This document shows positions 55,598-55,637 of a DNA stretch of 55,637 bases, piece after piece. The stretch spans positions 1 to 55,637 of the forward strand of contig NZ_ABCS01000067.1 in NCBI RefSeq assembly GCF_000170895.1, given 5' to 3'. Below the pieces are notes generated by a model. That model had not been told where the DNA came from. It was given only the letters and a program-made list of their open reading frames with translations, and searched no databases. Position 1 is the first letter of the stretch, and each line of letters starts with the position of its first letter. Origin of the DNA: Plesiocystis pacifica SIR-1. GTDB taxonomy: Bacteria; Myxococcota_A; Polyangia; Nannocystales; Nannocystaceae. Position numbers and translations under genes: made by a program.

Positions 55598-55637
55598 CCC
55601 AATGTTGGCGAGCAACGCGACTTCGATGAGCGCTGGA

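Overview
The window is high-GC DNA (third codon positions almost always G or C). It is dense with lipoproteins whose cleaved Cys is followed by long Ser/Glu/Asp/Thr-rich stalks, and it carries DUF1552/DUF1592 proteins, a Ser/Thr kinase-AAA-TPR protein, a PAS histidine-kinase-like protein and a FecR-like/ECF sigma pair. That mix points to a myxobacterium, most likely Nannocystaceae-like (Nannocystis, Plesiocystis, Enhygromyxa). This is inferred from gene content, not from a marker gene. No rRNA, tRNA, phage or CRISPR was seen.

Layout, left part (1-21.7 kb). A CsbD fragment and a DUF1328 gene diverge, the latter behind a perfect sigma-54 promoter match. A coiled-coil lipoprotein and a large hairpin repeat cluster follow. 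Then come a BNR-type polysaccharide-active lipoprotein, a PilZ protein, an M19 dipeptidase, a cytochrome P450, a broken small gene, an extensin-like protein, a polyamine-type ABC transporter (fused permease, ATPase, Tat lipoprotein binding protein), dprA, a PAS histidine kinase lacking its phospho-accepting His, a small lipoprotein, a giant kinase/AAA/TPR regulator and a phosphatase-acetyltransferase fusion.

Middle part (21.8-33 kb). This is a surface-protein region: a jelly-roll-like lipoprotein, a DUF1592 protein ending in a cellulose-binding-like domain, a DUF1552 protein, an expansin lipoprotein, a beta-propeller lipoprotein, an outer-membrane protein, a small lipoprotein, a FecR/TPR regulator and an ECF sigma factor.

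Right part (33-54 kb, all leftward). This reads as a cellulose-to-pyruvate locus. Secreted GH9 and GH5 enzymes and a carbohydrate-binding lipoprotein would cut cellulose. An outer-membrane porin-like protein and an AmpG-like MFS carrier could import the products. A cytosolic GH1 beta-glucosidase and a ROK kinase give glucose 6-phosphate, and G6PDH, 6-phosphogluconolactonase, Edd and Eda (the Entner-Doudoroff pathway) take it to pyruvate and glyceraldehyde 3-phosphate. Several junctions overlap by 1-4 bases. The most striking gene is one 1297-codon ORF that joins a GH2 exo-beta-glucosaminidase-like region, whose nucleophile Glu is replaced, directly to glucose-6-phosphate dehydrogenase. A WYL regulator and a glyoxalase-fold protein close the right end, followed by tandem repeats.

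Two window-wide points matter. First, a modular family of hairpin repeats recurs at 1.3-1.9, 11.4, 12.9 and 21.8 kb, each time touching or within a few bases of a stop codon. Second, seven single-base frameshifts (permease, pgl, a small broken gene, four in GH9) sit mostly at G/C runs and six of them are one-base losses. This looks more like uncorrected assembly error than gene death, so the affected genes are annotated as probably intact.
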